64,000 nucleotides of DNA. It comes from Planctomycetota bacterium (lineage in GTDB: Bacteria > Planctomycetota > Phycisphaerae > Phycisphaerales > SM1A02). Of the stretch, positions 9,915 to 19,094 are shown piece by piece (the first letter of the stretch is position 1; each line of letters opens with the position of its first letter). Position numbers and translations under genes: made by a program. The DNA is taken from NCBI GenBank assembly GCA_016872915.1, contig VGYQ01000006.1, positions 1-64,000 of the forward strand. The letters run 5' to 3'. The notes below the pieces were generated by a model. It saw only the letters and a list, made by a program, of their open reading frames with translations. It made no database searches and was not told the DNA's origin.

Positions 9915-10297
9915 TTTGCTGCTGCGCTGATCTCCGCCTCTGCCTCGATGTCATCGCCGCGAGCACTGAAGAGTGCACCGCATGCGCCGCACGCATAGCC
10001 CGCTCCCCCACCGCCCACGACCGGGTCCCGTGCAGTAATCGAGGCCATTTCGCACGCCGGACACACGCCGCGCCGCAGTTTGCGGATCGCGAGTGGGCGT
10101 TCCACCGCCTTGACCACCGCCAGCAGCGCCACAACCGGTATCAGCGCCATCACCGCGAGGAAGACCATGCCGAGCGCACCGATGGGGAGCATGAACACCA
10201 TCGTGAAGGCGAGAATGAAGGCGATCAAGTAGCCGCCGAAGACAACCCCGGGATACACCTTGCGAATCCAGCGGACAACCGTGTGCAGCATGCTCAA
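9911..10297 (-). CDS. small two-TM protein with C-terminal zinc-ribbon-like CPAC...CGAC motif
   Basis: Two hydrophobic segments (VVFGGYLIAFILAFTMVFMLPIGALGMVFLAVMALIPVVALLAVV), then CPACEMASITARDPVVGGGGAGYACGACGALF. Confidence 0.7.
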   Translation of the reverse strand: MSMLHTVVRWIRKVYPGVVFGGYLIAFILAFTMVFMLPIGALGMVFLAVMALIPVVALLAVVKAVERPLAIRKLRRGVCPACEMASITARDPVVGGGGAGYACGACGALFSARGDDIEAEAEISAAAN

Positions 10298-10343
10298 AGG
10301 ATAGGCGCCGGGTTCTCACCGAAAGAACCGATATATTCTGATC

Positions 10344-11477
10344 ATGCCCGCTGCAACCCAAGAAGCCATGAAGATCATTTGTGACCGCTCTGCGCTTGTC
10401 GATGCGCTCACGCTTGCCTCAAGCGTGGTGCTCTCTCGGACCACCGTTCCGGTGCTCTTGTGCGTCAAACTGACTGCCCGTGACGGAACGCTTCGGCTCA
10501 GCGCCACCGATCAGGATCTTCGCCTGTCGCTCACGCTGTCGAGCGTCGAGGTGCACGCAGACGGCGACGCGCTCGTGCCCGCAGACAAACTCTCGCAGAT
10601 CGTCCGATCCTGCGACGACTCGACTCTGACGATCGAAATGGACAAGCAGGTCGCCACCGTGCGCGGCGAGGATGCGAAGTTCCGTGTGTTCGGGTACGAC
10701 CCCCGCGAGTTTCCTGCCGAGACAGATGCCGAGACATCCGCGCCAGAGTTTGAGGTCGCAGCAGGCCACCTGCGGCGCATGATCGGTCGCTCCGCATTCG
10801 CGACGGCGGCGGACAACTCGCGGTACGCGTTCAACGGAGTGCTGCTTGAACGCAAGGCAAGACGCCTCCGGATGGTCGCCACCGATGGCCGACGCCTCGC
10901 GCTTGTGCAGGGCGAGTGCACGGGATCCGCCGATGGCGATTCCGCGTGCATCATCCCAACGAAGACGCTCCAGGTGCTGAACCGCTTGCTCGATGATCCC
11001 GATACTGCGGTGCGAGTCAGCCGCAACCGCAATCGCATTCGCTTTGAGGTGGGCGAAACAGCCACAGTCATATCAAGCCTGATTGAGGGCACTTTTCCCC
11101 CCTTCGACGATGTCATTCCAAAGGATCACGACCGCCGCGCCAGCTTCGACACTGCAGAGTTGTCCGCAGCGGTCAAGCGTGCGGCACTGCTGACGAATGA
11201 AGAGAGCAAGGGCGTGAAGTTTTCTTTCGCCGACAAGACGCTCACGATTTCTTCACGCGCCGCAGAGATGGGCGAAGCGGAAGTGCGTGTCGCGATCCGA
11301 AAGTGGGAAGGCAAGGAGATCGATATCGCCTTCAACCCCGGCTATGTCACCGACGTCCTTCGCATCGCCGACAGCTCGGAGATCGCCGTCGAAATGAAAG
11401 CGCCCAACCGACCAGGTGTCTTCAAGGTCGGTGAAGATCTCACCTACGTGATTATGCCGGTCAGCCTGCCCGGCTGA
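10344..11477 (+). CDS. dnaN: DNA polymerase III beta sliding clamp
   Basis: MKIICDRSALVDALTLASSVVLSRTTVPVL... and C-terminal NRPGVFKVGEDLTYVIMPVSLPG. Start ATG 10344 or internal ATG (MKIIC) at 10368. Confidence 0.93.
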   Translation: MPAATQEAMKIICDRSALVDALTLASSVVLSRTTVPVLLCVKLTARDGTLRLSATDQDLRLSLTLSSVEVHADGDALVPADKLSQIVRSCDDSTLTIEMDKQVATVRGEDAKFRVFGYDPREFPAETDAETSAPEFEVAAGHLRRMIGRSAFATAADNSRYAFNGVLLERKARRLRMVATDGRRLALVQGECTGSADGDSACIIPTKTLQVLNRLLDDPDTAVRVSRNRNRIRFEVGETATVISSLIEGTFPPFDDVIPKDHDRRASFDTAELSAAVKRAALLTNEESKGVKFSFADKTLTISSRAAEMGEAEVRVAIRKWEGKEIDIAFNPGYVTDVLRIADSSEIAVEMKAPNRPGVFKVGEDLTYVIMPVSLPG

Positions 11478-11498
11478 CGCCGGGCACTCGGCTGACCG
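11458..11498. terminator. strong two-part hairpin at the convergent dnaN / redoxin 3' ends
   Basis: CGGTCAGCC-TGCCCGGC-TGAC-GCCGGGCA-CTC-GGCTGACCG: 9 bp outer plus 8 bp inner perfect stems with one 3-nt bulge. No T-tract. Overlaps the last dnaN codons and stop. Confidence 0.6.
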
Positions 11499-11505
11499 CT
11501 GACAA

Positions 11506-12171
11506 TCACTGCTTGGCGTACTTGACGCCGCAGCCTTGGTTCTTCGTGGTTGCGGGCTCCACGGCCTTGCCGGCCTTCAGTGCCGTCACCGCATTCACCA
11601 CATAGTTCGTCTTCCCGTCCGGGCTCACGGGCGCTCCGATGTAGGCAACGTTACCGTCCGCTCCAATGATGAAGACGTGTGGCGTGGTCTTTGCACCGTA
11701 CGCCTTCCCGACCTTGCCGTCCGCATCGAGCAGCACCGGAACGGATGCACCTGCCTTGGACATGACTTCGGCGCTCGCGCTTCCCTCTTCCGCATTGCTC
11801 ATGCCGTTATGGCCATCCTTCGTTGAATTCACCGCGAAGTACACGGCGTCGGGGTCCGCCTTCCGCATTGCTGCAATCGTTGACGCCGCCTTGCCACTCC
11901 CCCAGAACGAACCTTCGCCACGACCGCTCGCGGGACACGAAGAGCAGAACCACTCGAGCACAACGACCTTGCCCTTGTAGTCGGCCAAGGTGTACGTCTT
12001 TCCATCCACGCCCTTCAGGCTGAACGCTGGCGCCTCATGCGCAATCTCCGCCTTGTCGTGGGTGTGCTTCGAGTGATCATGACCTGCATGTGGATCACCC
12101 TGCTGCGCAGCAAGAAGGAGTGCACTGCAGGTGACAACGGCGGCGGTGAGGAATGTGTTGGTGAATCGCAT
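11506..12171 (-). CDS. secreted thioredoxin-like / redoxin (AhpC/TSA) protein with His-rich N-terminal segment
   Basis: Signal-like MRFTNTFLTAAVVTCSALLLAAQQ, HAGHDHSKHTHDKAEIAHE, APAFSLKGVDGKTYTLADYKGKVVVLEWFCSSCP. Confidence 0.88.
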   Translation of the reverse strand: MRFTNTFLTAAVVTCSALLLAAQQGDPHAGHDHSKHTHDKAEIAHEAPAFSLKGVDGKTYTLADYKGKVVVLEWFCSSCPASGRGEGSFWGSGKAASTIAAMRKADPDAVYFAVNSTKDGHNGMSNAEEGSASAEVMSKAGASVPVLLDADGKVGKAYGAKTTPHVFIIGADGNVAYIGAPVSPDGKTNYVVNAVTALKAGKAVEPATTKNQGCGVKYAKQ

Positions 12172-12236
12172 GAAGTGCTCCTAGTCGTGCTGGTCTTTCG
12201 CCAGCTCATGTGTTTGGGCCTTGCCCGCTGGTCTCT

Positions 12237-13109
12237 CTACCTTCCTGTCAGCGGAACATCCGCTGGCAGCAAGTCAACTTGATACACCGGGTCCCCTTCA
12301 CGGTCGCCCGCAAGCAGCAGCCCACGAAGACGCGGTGGACCATCCAACGCATCACCTGGGGTGATCCGGAATGGTAGGCGCAAGATCATCTCACGCCCAC
12401 CTTCCACGGCTGAGAAGGGTCCTGTGCCTCCCATCCACTCAAGCCCTGCGACTGCATCAGGCACGAATCGAAGTGGGCGCTTCGGAATCGCAGCTGGCGC
12501 AAAAGTCAGCAGGAGGGCGCGCTCCCCGTGCGGATCCTCGATTCGGGCACGCACGCTCGGCGGGAGTTTGAGTGGATAACTGCGAAGCAGCGTTGGTGCA
12601 TAGGGAACGGGTTCCGTGCTCACCTGTACCGACAGACTTGCCTTGCCGGTTTGGCATCGATCCTTGCACACCATCCAGCCGGCCTGAACGCGAACAAGGA
12701 TCGATGGCTGTGCGCCACCCACAGGTGCAACCACTGGTACAAGCACATCGAAGGTCTTCTCATACCCGTAAAGACGTTCATCCGCGGAACCAAGAATTTG
12801 CGGCCGCGGCAGCCGAGGAGCACCGGCCGTCCATCCTTGCGGCAGAGCCGCGATCACACTGGTCGCGGCACCAGAATCGCCTGGGTTGCTCCAATACATA
12901 TGCCACTGTGGCGCAATCGCGAAGCGAACGACCAACGCATCACTTCCGTCAGACATGCGCGCAAGGGCCGGCAGCACTTCGCACCTCGCGGGCTCCGCGG
13001 TCGGTGCTTGGGACGCCGGCTCACGCAGCGCAGCGGATGGCAGCCCCAGGAGAGCGGCACCCAACCCCGCGTAGACTGCCCGAATGCACGGATGCTTCCA
13101 CGACATCAT
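12237..13109 (-). CDS. DsbD N-terminal-domain-like (thiol:disulfide interchange) exported protein
   Basis: QWHMYWSNPGDSGAATSVIAALPQGW...YGYEKTFDVLVPV...QAGWMVCKDRCQTGKASLSV. Signal-peptide-like start MMSWKHPCIRAVYAGLGAALLGLPSAA at 13109. Confidence 0.8.
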   Translation of the reverse strand: MMSWKHPCIRAVYAGLGAALLGLPSAALREPASQAPTAEPARCEVLPALARMSDGSDALVVRFAIAPQWHMYWSNPGDSGAATSVIAALPQGWTAGAPRLPRPQILGSADERLYGYEKTFDVLVPVVAPVGGAQPSILVRVQAGWMVCKDRCQTGKASLSVQVSTEPVPYAPTLLRSYPLKLPPSVRARIEDPHGERALLLTFAPAAIPKRPLRFVPDAVAGLEWMGGTGPFSAVEGGREMILRLPFRITPGDALDGPPRLRGLLLAGDREGDPVYQVDLLPADVPLTGR

Positions 13110-13626
13110 GGCTCGACCACGATACCCCGCCGCGCTTTGTCCGAGGGCTGTCAGCGTGCGCCGGTTCACCATCCTTCTGGCCTTTCTGCTTCTGCTGCCA
13201 GCGTCTTTCGCGTGCGATCGGAAAACGAGCGACAAGGATTTGGTCTATGTCACCGCCTACGACGCGCTGCGGACCATGAATCAACCCACGGGCGTGTTCG
13301 CGCGCCGCCACAAGAGCATGTTCTGTGATCCGCGAAGTCGCGAGCTGTACGCTCAGAAACACATTGCTGGCGCAGTCAGTCTGCCCTTCGAGGACATGAC
13401 GCTGGAGGCGAAGGGCATCCTTGGCAAGGACACGACTGTCGTGGTCTACGACAGCGACTACAACGACGTCCTGGCGAGGGCAGCGAGCAAGCGCCTGCTT
13501 GAACTCGGCTTCGACCGCGTCCTCACGCTTGAAGGGGGATTGAAGGCCTGGGAGAAGGCCGGCAATGATGTCGCGACGGGCGTTCCGACAAACGCGCCTG
13601 AACTTCCGGACAAGCCTGTACGGTGA
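13108..13626 (+). CDS. exported/lipoprotein rhodanese-like domain protein
   Basis: VRRFTILLAFLLLLPASFACDRK signal/lipobox-like, then HIAGAVSLPFEDM...VVVYDSDYNDVLARAASKRLLELGFDRVLTLEGGLKAWEKAG. The usual active-site Cys appears replaced by Asp (VVYDSDYN). Start ATG 13108 or GTG 13156. Confidence 0.82.
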   Translation: MARPRYPAALCPRAVSVRRFTILLAFLLLLPASFACDRKTSDKDLVYVTAYDALRTMNQPTGVFARRHKSMFCDPRSRELYAQKHIAGAVSLPFEDMTLEAKGILGKDTTVVVYDSDYNDVLARAASKRLLELGFDRVLTLEGGLKAWEKAGNDVATGVPTNAPELPDKPVR

Positions 13627-13633
13627 GCCCTCG

Positions 13634-13648
13634 GTGCGCCCTGCGCAC
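13634..13648. terminator. short GC hairpin between convergent rhodanese gene and atpG
   Basis: GTGCGC-CCT-GCGCAC perfect 6-bp stem in the 30-bp convergent spacer; no T-tract. Confidence 0.35.
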
Positions 13649-13656
13649 GTGCGGCA

Positions 13657-14553
13657 TTACTCGAGCGCTGCAGCGCCGGCGATGATTTCCGTGAGCTCCG
13701 TCGTGATCTTCGCCTGCCGCGCGCGGTTGTAGTTGCGCTTGAGCGTTCGGCCGAGACCACCCGCGTTGTCGGTGGCTGCCTTCATGGCCACCATACGCAT
13801 CACATTTTCACTCACGATCGCGTCGTTCAGTGCCTGAAACAGCGACACCTTCACGGACTTTGGGAGCAGTTCATCGAGCAGCGCGGATGCGCTCGGCGCA
13901 AACTCATACACCGTCGAAGCGCCCTTCGGCGCAGTCTCCGCGCTTGGCGCGTTCGCTGCACCCGCCTCCGATTCCAGGCTCAGCGGCAGCAACTGCATGA
14001 CATCCGGCACCTGCTTCGCGGCGGAGATGAAACGCATGAAAACCACGTGCACCGCATCTACTTTGCCTGCAGTGAACTCATCCATGTAGCGCTGCGCCAC
14101 GCTCGCCACAGCCTCGAAGGCCGGCTTGTCACCGAAGCTGTGCCGCTCGGCGACATCGATCCGCTGGAACTTGAAGAACGAACTCGCCTTCTTGCCGGCG
14201 GTCTCGATCACCACTTCACGTTGTTCGCCACGACGCGCGCGAATCAGTTGCATGGCGCGTCGGAGCACGCTGCCGTTGTACGCACCGCAGAGGCCACGAT
14301 CGCTCGTGACCACCAGCACAAGTTCTCGCCCTGACTTGCGTGCCCCACTCAGCAGCGGGTTCTCAACCTCGCCTGCCGCCGCCGACACCTCGCCCACGAG
14401 TTGGCGGATGCGATCGGTGTATGGGCGTGTGGCCTTGGATCGCTGAAGCGCAGCGGTGAACTTCGCCGTCGCGATCATCTGCATCGTCTTGGTGATGCGC
14501 TGGATCGTCTTGACGGCGACCATGCGCTTCTTGATTTCGCGAATCTGTGCCAT
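13657..14553 (-). CDS. atpG: F1F0 ATP synthase gamma subunit
   Basis: MAQIREIKKRMVAVKTIQRITKTMQMIATAKFTAALQRS, VTSDRGLCGAYN, C-terminal NAGGLGRTLKRNYNRARQAKITTELTEIIAGAAALE. Start ATG 14553. Confidence 0.95.
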   Translation of the reverse strand: MAQIREIKKRMVAVKTIQRITKTMQMIATAKFTAALQRSKATRPYTDRIRQLVGEVSAAAGEVENPLLSGARKSGRELVLVVTSDRGLCGAYNGSVLRRAMQLIRARRGEQREVVIETAGKKASSFFKFQRIDVAERHSFGDKPAFEAVASVAQRYMDEFTAGKVDAVHVVFMRFISAAKQVPDVMQLLPLSLESEAGAANAPSAETAPKGASTVYEFAPSASALLDELLPKSVKVSLFQALNDAIVSENVMRMVAMKAATDNAGGLGRTLKRNYNRARQAKITTELTEIIAGAAALE

Positions 14554-14578
14554 GGGGAGCGCGGGATAGTAGCAAGGC

Positions 14579-15418
14579 TCACGCGGGCAACTGCAGCCCA
14601 TCGAAGCCCAGTGCCATGCCCATCGGTAGCCGCGGGTCCAGTTCCGCATGGCGAATGTCATGCGTCATATGGACGAAGACGGTGCGCTTCGCGGCAAGCT
14701 GCCCCGCGATGGAGACTGCCTCATCCACCGTGAAATGCGTGGGATGCGCCCGGAACCGAAGCATGTCGAGGACGAGTGTCTGCAAGCCACCGAGCCACTG
14801 AAACGCCTCCGGCGGCACAGCAGACACATCGGTGCAGTACGCCAACGGCAACAGTCCGCCCCCATCCCCACCATCGACCGCCTCGATGCGCCAGGCAAGG
14901 ACGGGCAGACGCCCATGCAGCATCGTGAACGGCCGCATGCGAAGTCCATGCCGCTCCACCGCAACGCCAGGGATCACGCGGTGTGGGATGAGATCCGCCA
15001 CAAATGAGTCGTTCGCGTTCGTATGCCTGCGGAAGATGTAGCGGAAGACCCGCTCGACATCGGTCATCGTTTGGGCATCCGTAAAGACCTCGATCGGCGC
15101 GCGCATCAGCACGTTGTAACGGCGCACCTCGTCCAGACCAGCAATGTGATCCATGTGTGCATGCGTGATCAGGATCGCATCGCACCGCGCAATCTTGCTT
15201 CGGAGTGCCTGCTCACGGTGATCGGGCGAAACATCGATCAACCAGATTCGTTCCTGACCTTGCGGATCGGTGAATCGAAGCGCAGCGCTCGTTCGCAGAC
15301 GCCGATCGCGCGGATCATCGGAGACGCAGGTGGCACAATCGCATGCGATCACAGGAACACCTGAACTCGTGCCCGTGCCGAGCAGTTCGAGTCGCGCAGC
15401 CGTCACTCGCTCGGACAT
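14579..15418 (-). CDS. MBL-fold metallo-hydrolase (PhnP / phosphoribosyl cyclic phosphodiesterase-like)
   Basis: ELLGTGTSSGVPVIACDCATC...DVSPDHREQAL...ILITHAHMDHIAGLDEVRRYN. Start ATG 15418. Confidence 0.85.
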   Translation of the reverse strand: MSERVTAARLELLGTGTSSGVPVIACDCATCVSDDPRDRRLRTSAALRFTDPQGQERIWLIDVSPDHREQALRSKIARCDAILITHAHMDHIAGLDEVRRYNVLMRAPIEVFTDAQTMTDVERVFRYIFRRHTNANDSFVADLIPHRVIPGVAVERHGLRMRPFTMLHGRLPVLAWRIEAVDGGDGGGLLPLAYCTDVSAVPPEAFQWLGGLQTLVLDMLRFRAHPTHFTVDEAVSIAGQLAAKRTVFVHMTHDIRHAELDPRLPMGMALGFDGLQLPA

Positions 15419-16443
15419 GGGAAGAGCGCCGTCAGTTCGCGCGCGACAGATTTCGGATCGGCTGCACGGCAGAGCGCCGATGACACTGCGATGCCGCGGC
15501 AACCAGCGGCGCGAAGCTCCGCAGCACGCTCAGCAGTGATACCGCCAATCGCCAGATGCGGCGTCTGGGGGTGGCGTTCCACGAATGTCCGAATCCACGC
15601 AGGTCCGGCGGGTTTACGCTCGGGCTTCACGGCAGTTTCGAACATCGCTCCCACGCCGCAGTAATCAGCCCCTGCGGCAACAGCCGCATCTGCCTCAGAG
15701 AGGTCGTGCACCGTCGCACCGATGATCAGCGAACCGCCGGCGATTTTCCGCGCCGCTCGCAGCGGCAGATCATCCCGACCGAGGTGTACGCCGTGTGCAC
15801 CGGCAGCAATTGCCACATCGATGCGGTCATTGATGATGATGGTCGCGCCATGCTTTGCCGCGCGCGCAAGCAGCGATTCGCAGCGCTCGAGCAGCGCCAC
15901 GCTCGTCCATCCTTTCTCTCGCAGTTGGATGCATGCGACGCCGCCTTCAAGCGCACCATCCACCACCTCCTGCCAAGGGCGCACACAGATCGATTCCGTC
16001 AGGACGAGGCAGACTCCCCATTGTCGCGCCGTTGCGGGTCGCAGGCGTTCCAGAAGCTGACCCGTGAGCGAGTAGCTCCGATAGCGCACCGACTCCAGAC
16101 GGCTCCACGCATCATCACCCGTCGTCTTCAACATTTCTTCAAGCGTGCGAAGCGCCTCGCCGAGCCGGGAACCGTTGGCACGCACGACATCCGCGATCCC
16201 TCGACGAACCGACTCGCGCGCACCCTCGATGGAAACACCGACATCCTGCTCCACATCACGTGCACCGATCCGAGCCGCGTGGGACGCCCCATCGACTGCC
16301 GCCACGACCTCATGCCTTACTCGCTTAAAGCCACCAGCAATCTCTCCATCATCGAGCAAGAAACGCGCCACATCCTCCAGGACGCGCGCAGCCTCCAGAG
16401 CACGGTTTGTTGCCGCATCAAGAACACGCTGCACGGGGCGCAT
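15403..16443 (-). CDS. thiE: thiamine-phosphate synthase with N-terminal ThiD2-type domain
   Basis: C-terminal half CIQLREKGW, IIINDRIDVAIAAGAHGVHLGRDDLP, GVGAMFETAVKP; N-terminal RVLDAATNRALEAARVLEDVARFLLDD typical of ThiD2/ThiE proteins. Confidence 0.9.
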   Translation of the reverse strand: MRPVQRVLDAATNRALEAARVLEDVARFLLDDGEIAGGFKRVRHEVVAAVDGASHAARIGARDVEQDVGVSIEGARESVRRGIADVVRANGSRLGEALRTLEEMLKTTGDDAWSRLESVRYRSYSLTGQLLERLRPATARQWGVCLVLTESICVRPWQEVVDGALEGGVACIQLREKGWTSVALLERCESLLARAAKHGATIIINDRIDVAIAAGAHGVHLGRDDLPLRAARKIAGGSLIIGATVHDLSEADAAVAAGADYCGVGAMFETAVKPERKPAGPAWIRTFVERHPQTPHLAIGGITAERAAELRAAGCRGIAVSSALCRAADPKSVARELTALFPCPSE

Positions 16444-16518
16444 GGTCCATCAGCCTATGCGGCTCCGATGCGCGCTGCCTACGGAACCTGATGCAATCGC
16501 CTACCCTTTCGAGGTCTG

Positions 16519-17325
16519 ATGGAAATCAACCCAGGACATCCCGAGCGTTCACCGATTGCCGAACGAGGAGACCCGACACGACGGGCGTTCCTTGCAGGGC
16601 TCGGCGCTTCTGCGTTACTTTCCACGGACACCGTTTCGAGTCTTGTGCGCGGCGTACAGAGCGCCGCACAAACGTATTCGCCCCCGACGACGAAGGAAAA
16701 CACCATGCCATTCACTTTGCCTGATCTCCCCTATGCCGAAAGCGCACTCGAGCCGTCGATTGATCAGAAGACCATGAACATTCACCGCACAAAGCACCAT
16801 CAGGCGTATGTCGACAACCTGAACAAGGCGCTCGATGGACAAGCGGAATTCGGCAAGTGGTCGCTCGATGAGATCTGCCTGCAGATTGGATCCATTCCGG
16901 AAACGATTCGCCCTGCCGTGCGCAACAATGGGGGCGGTCACTGGAACCACTCCTTCTTCTGGAAGATCATGGCACCCAAGGGATCGGGAGGCGCGCCAAG
17001 TGCCGAACTCACCGCTGCGATTGACCAGACCTTTGGCGGACTGGATGCGTTCAAGAAGGCTTTTGCGGAAGCAGGCATGAAGCGGTTCGGATCTGGATGG
17101 GCCTGGCTCGTCAAAAAGGGAGACGGATCGCTCGCCATCGGCTCCACTCCGAATCAGGACAACCCTCTGATGAAGGGCTTTGTTGATGTGGTGGGACGGC
17201 CACTGCTCGGCGTCGATGTGTGGGAGCATGCGTATTACTTGAACTACCAAAACCGCCGAGCCGATTATCTCGCCGCGTGGTGGGATGTCGTCAATTGGAA
17301 CCAAGTGAACGCGACCTTCGCGTAA
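16519..17325 (+). CDS. sodB: Fe/Mn superoxide dismutase with TAT-like leader
   Basis: Leader [17 protein letters not shown]; core [43 protein letters not shown]...[26 protein letters not shown]. Second in-frame ATG at 16705 with upstream AAGGA. Confidence 0.93.
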   Translation: MEINPGHPERSPIAERGDPTRRAFLAGLGASALLSTDTVSSLVRGVQSAAQTYSPPTTKENTMPFTLPDLPYAESALEPSIDQKTMNIHRTKHHQAYVDNLNKALDGQAEFGKWSLDEICLQIGSIPETIRPAVRNNGGGHWNHSFFWKIMAPKGSGGAPSAELTAAIDQTFGGLDAFKKAFAEAGMKRFGSGWAWLVKKGDGSLAIGSTPNQDNPLMKGFVDVVGRPLLGVDVWEHAYYLNYQNRRADYLAAWWDVVNWNQVNATFA

Positions 17326-17419
17326 TCCAATCGCGCGTGTCTGGGCTGCCCCGGTCGCCAAGGGGAAAAGACGGCATCGGACATACCCCCGTGCCTCGGC
17401 AGCCGCGCCTGGATACACG

Positions 17420-18232
17420 ATGAATCCGCTCCATCTTTCCCATTTCCTCGTCAAGCCAGGGACGAGGGCTTCCCTGCGCGACTGGGACTGCGAAGAGTGC
17501 GGTGGTCTTGAAAAGCCAGCGGGCGAGGCGCAGCTTGCGAGCAACCTTGCCGCACTCGAAGAGCTGCAGATGAAGTTCTGGGCGAATCGTTCTCGTGCGC
17601 TGCTGATCGTGCTGCAGGGCATCGATAGCGCGGGAAAGGACGGGGTCATTCGCCGAGTCATCACTGCGCTGAATCCGCAAGGAGTCTTTGTTCACTCGTT
17701 CAAGAAGCCATCCGACGTTGAATGCGCACACGACTATCTCTGGCGCGTCCACTCGCGCTGCCCGGCCAAGGGCGAAATCGCCGTCTTCAACCGCAGCCAC
17801 TACGAGGACATCATTGTGCGCCGTGTCCATGGAACGATGGATCCTGAGACAGCTGCCAAGCGCTGCCGACATGTGCGCGACTTCGAGCGCATGCTCACGG
17901 ATGAGGGAACGATCATCCTGAAGTTCTTCCTGACCATCACCAAGGAAGAGCAACTCAAGCGGCTGCAGGATCGTCTGGAAGATCCCACCAAGCAGTGGAA
18001 GTTCTCCATCGACGACGTGAACGAGCGGCAGCGCTGGTCGCAGTACCAAGAAACCTTCGAGTTCATGCTGAACGAGACAACGACCGATGACGCCCCGTGG
18101 ATCGTCGTGCCCGCCAATCGAAAGTGGTTCCGAAATTTGCTTGTCAGCGAGGTGCTGCTGCGCACCCTTGCCGAACTCAAGATGCAGTGGCCGCAACCAG
18201 CCGAAGATCTCAGCCAAATCCGGCTTCGTTGA
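17420..18232 (+). CDS. polyphosphate kinase 2 family protein
   Basis: LIVLQGIDSAGKDGVIRRVITALNPQGVFVHSFKKPS...FNRSHYEDIIVRRVHG...RQRWSQYQETFEFML. Confidence 0.92.
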   Translation: MNPLHLSHFLVKPGTRASLRDWDCEECGGLEKPAGEAQLASNLAALEELQMKFWANRSRALLIVLQGIDSAGKDGVIRRVITALNPQGVFVHSFKKPSDVECAHDYLWRVHSRCPAKGEIAVFNRSHYEDIIVRRVHGTMDPETAAKRCRHVRDFERMLTDEGTIILKFFLTITKEEQLKRLQDRLEDPTKQWKFSIDDVNERQRWSQYQETFEFMLNETTTDDAPWIVVPANRKWFRNLLVSEVLLRTLAELKMQWPQPAEDLSQIRLR

Positions 18233-18238
18233 GCGGCT

Positions 18239-19033
18239 TTACGACTGCGATTGAACGCCTGCGATCATGGCATCGAACTCACTCCGCCACGACTCGACAG
18301 TCGCGTCAGGTCCCACAAGCCGAATGAACACGGTTCCATTTCCGGTTCGCAGGATGGCACCCAGCTGACGGATGCCAGGCCGCGGCGCCGCCTGCCCCAT
18401 GCCCTGATAGAGCCCCGCCAGTTCGATCGTCTTGACCGCGATGCCGTTGACCGTCGAGTCGGCGATGACGGCTTCAGCCGGTGATCCATCCTCGCGGCGG
18501 AACTGCGAGATCCACCGCTTGACGTTCGCGTCCATGGGCCCTCCATCCCCTGCCGCAAAAACGCTGAACACCAACTCGGCATCGCTTGCACCAGCTGCCT
18601 TTGTCGGCACTGCATACTGAAGCGCTCGGAACTGCACCGTCGGCGCTTGCCACTGCCACGCCACGGGCTTGGGCATCACAAGTCCGCCAATCTCGATCAA
18701 CTTTGGATCACTGGTCGCACTGGATACGCGAACCGCCGCTGCAGGCTGTGCCTCCACTGGAGCACTTTGCTGCCCTGGACCTGACGGCGTGGCACTCGCC
18801 TGAGCCGCACTTGCCGACGCCGCACCGGCCGGCGGAGCACTCACCGGGGCTGCGCTGCTCTGAGGTGCACGAGGGTTCTTCGCATTTGACGTCAGCGGGG
18901 CGGGCGGCTTCGGTGCAGGCGCACGCTCACAGCCGATCCCCCACCCAATCAGCATGGCGCATGCAGCGACGCCGGAAATCCAGTGACCGCATGAGTTGCG
19001 CACAATCTGCCGTCTTTGGTGCCGAGTCTTCAT
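18239..19033 (-). CDS. hypothetical exported (lipoprotein-like) protein with Pro/Ala-rich linker
   Basis: MKTRHQRRQIVRNSCGHWISGVAACAMLIGWGIGCERAPAPKPPAP..., then a globular C-terminal half. Confidence 0.7.
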   Translation of the reverse strand: MKTRHQRRQIVRNSCGHWISGVAACAMLIGWGIGCERAPAPKPPAPLTSNAKNPRAPQSSAAPVSAPPAGAASASAAQASATPSGPGQQSAPVEAQPAAAVRVSSATSDPKLIEIGGLVMPKPVAWQWQAPTVQFRALQYAVPTKAAGASDAELVFSVFAAGDGGPMDANVKRWISQFRREDGSPAEAVIADSTVNGIAVKTIELAGLYQGMGQAAPRPGIRQLGAILRTGNGTVFIRLVGPDATVESWRSEFDAMIAGVQSQS

Positions 19034-19094
19034 GTTGCAATCGTACGCGTGCTCCGAACTGCATGATGGACTCCCCGTACCCTTTGGCCGAGTG

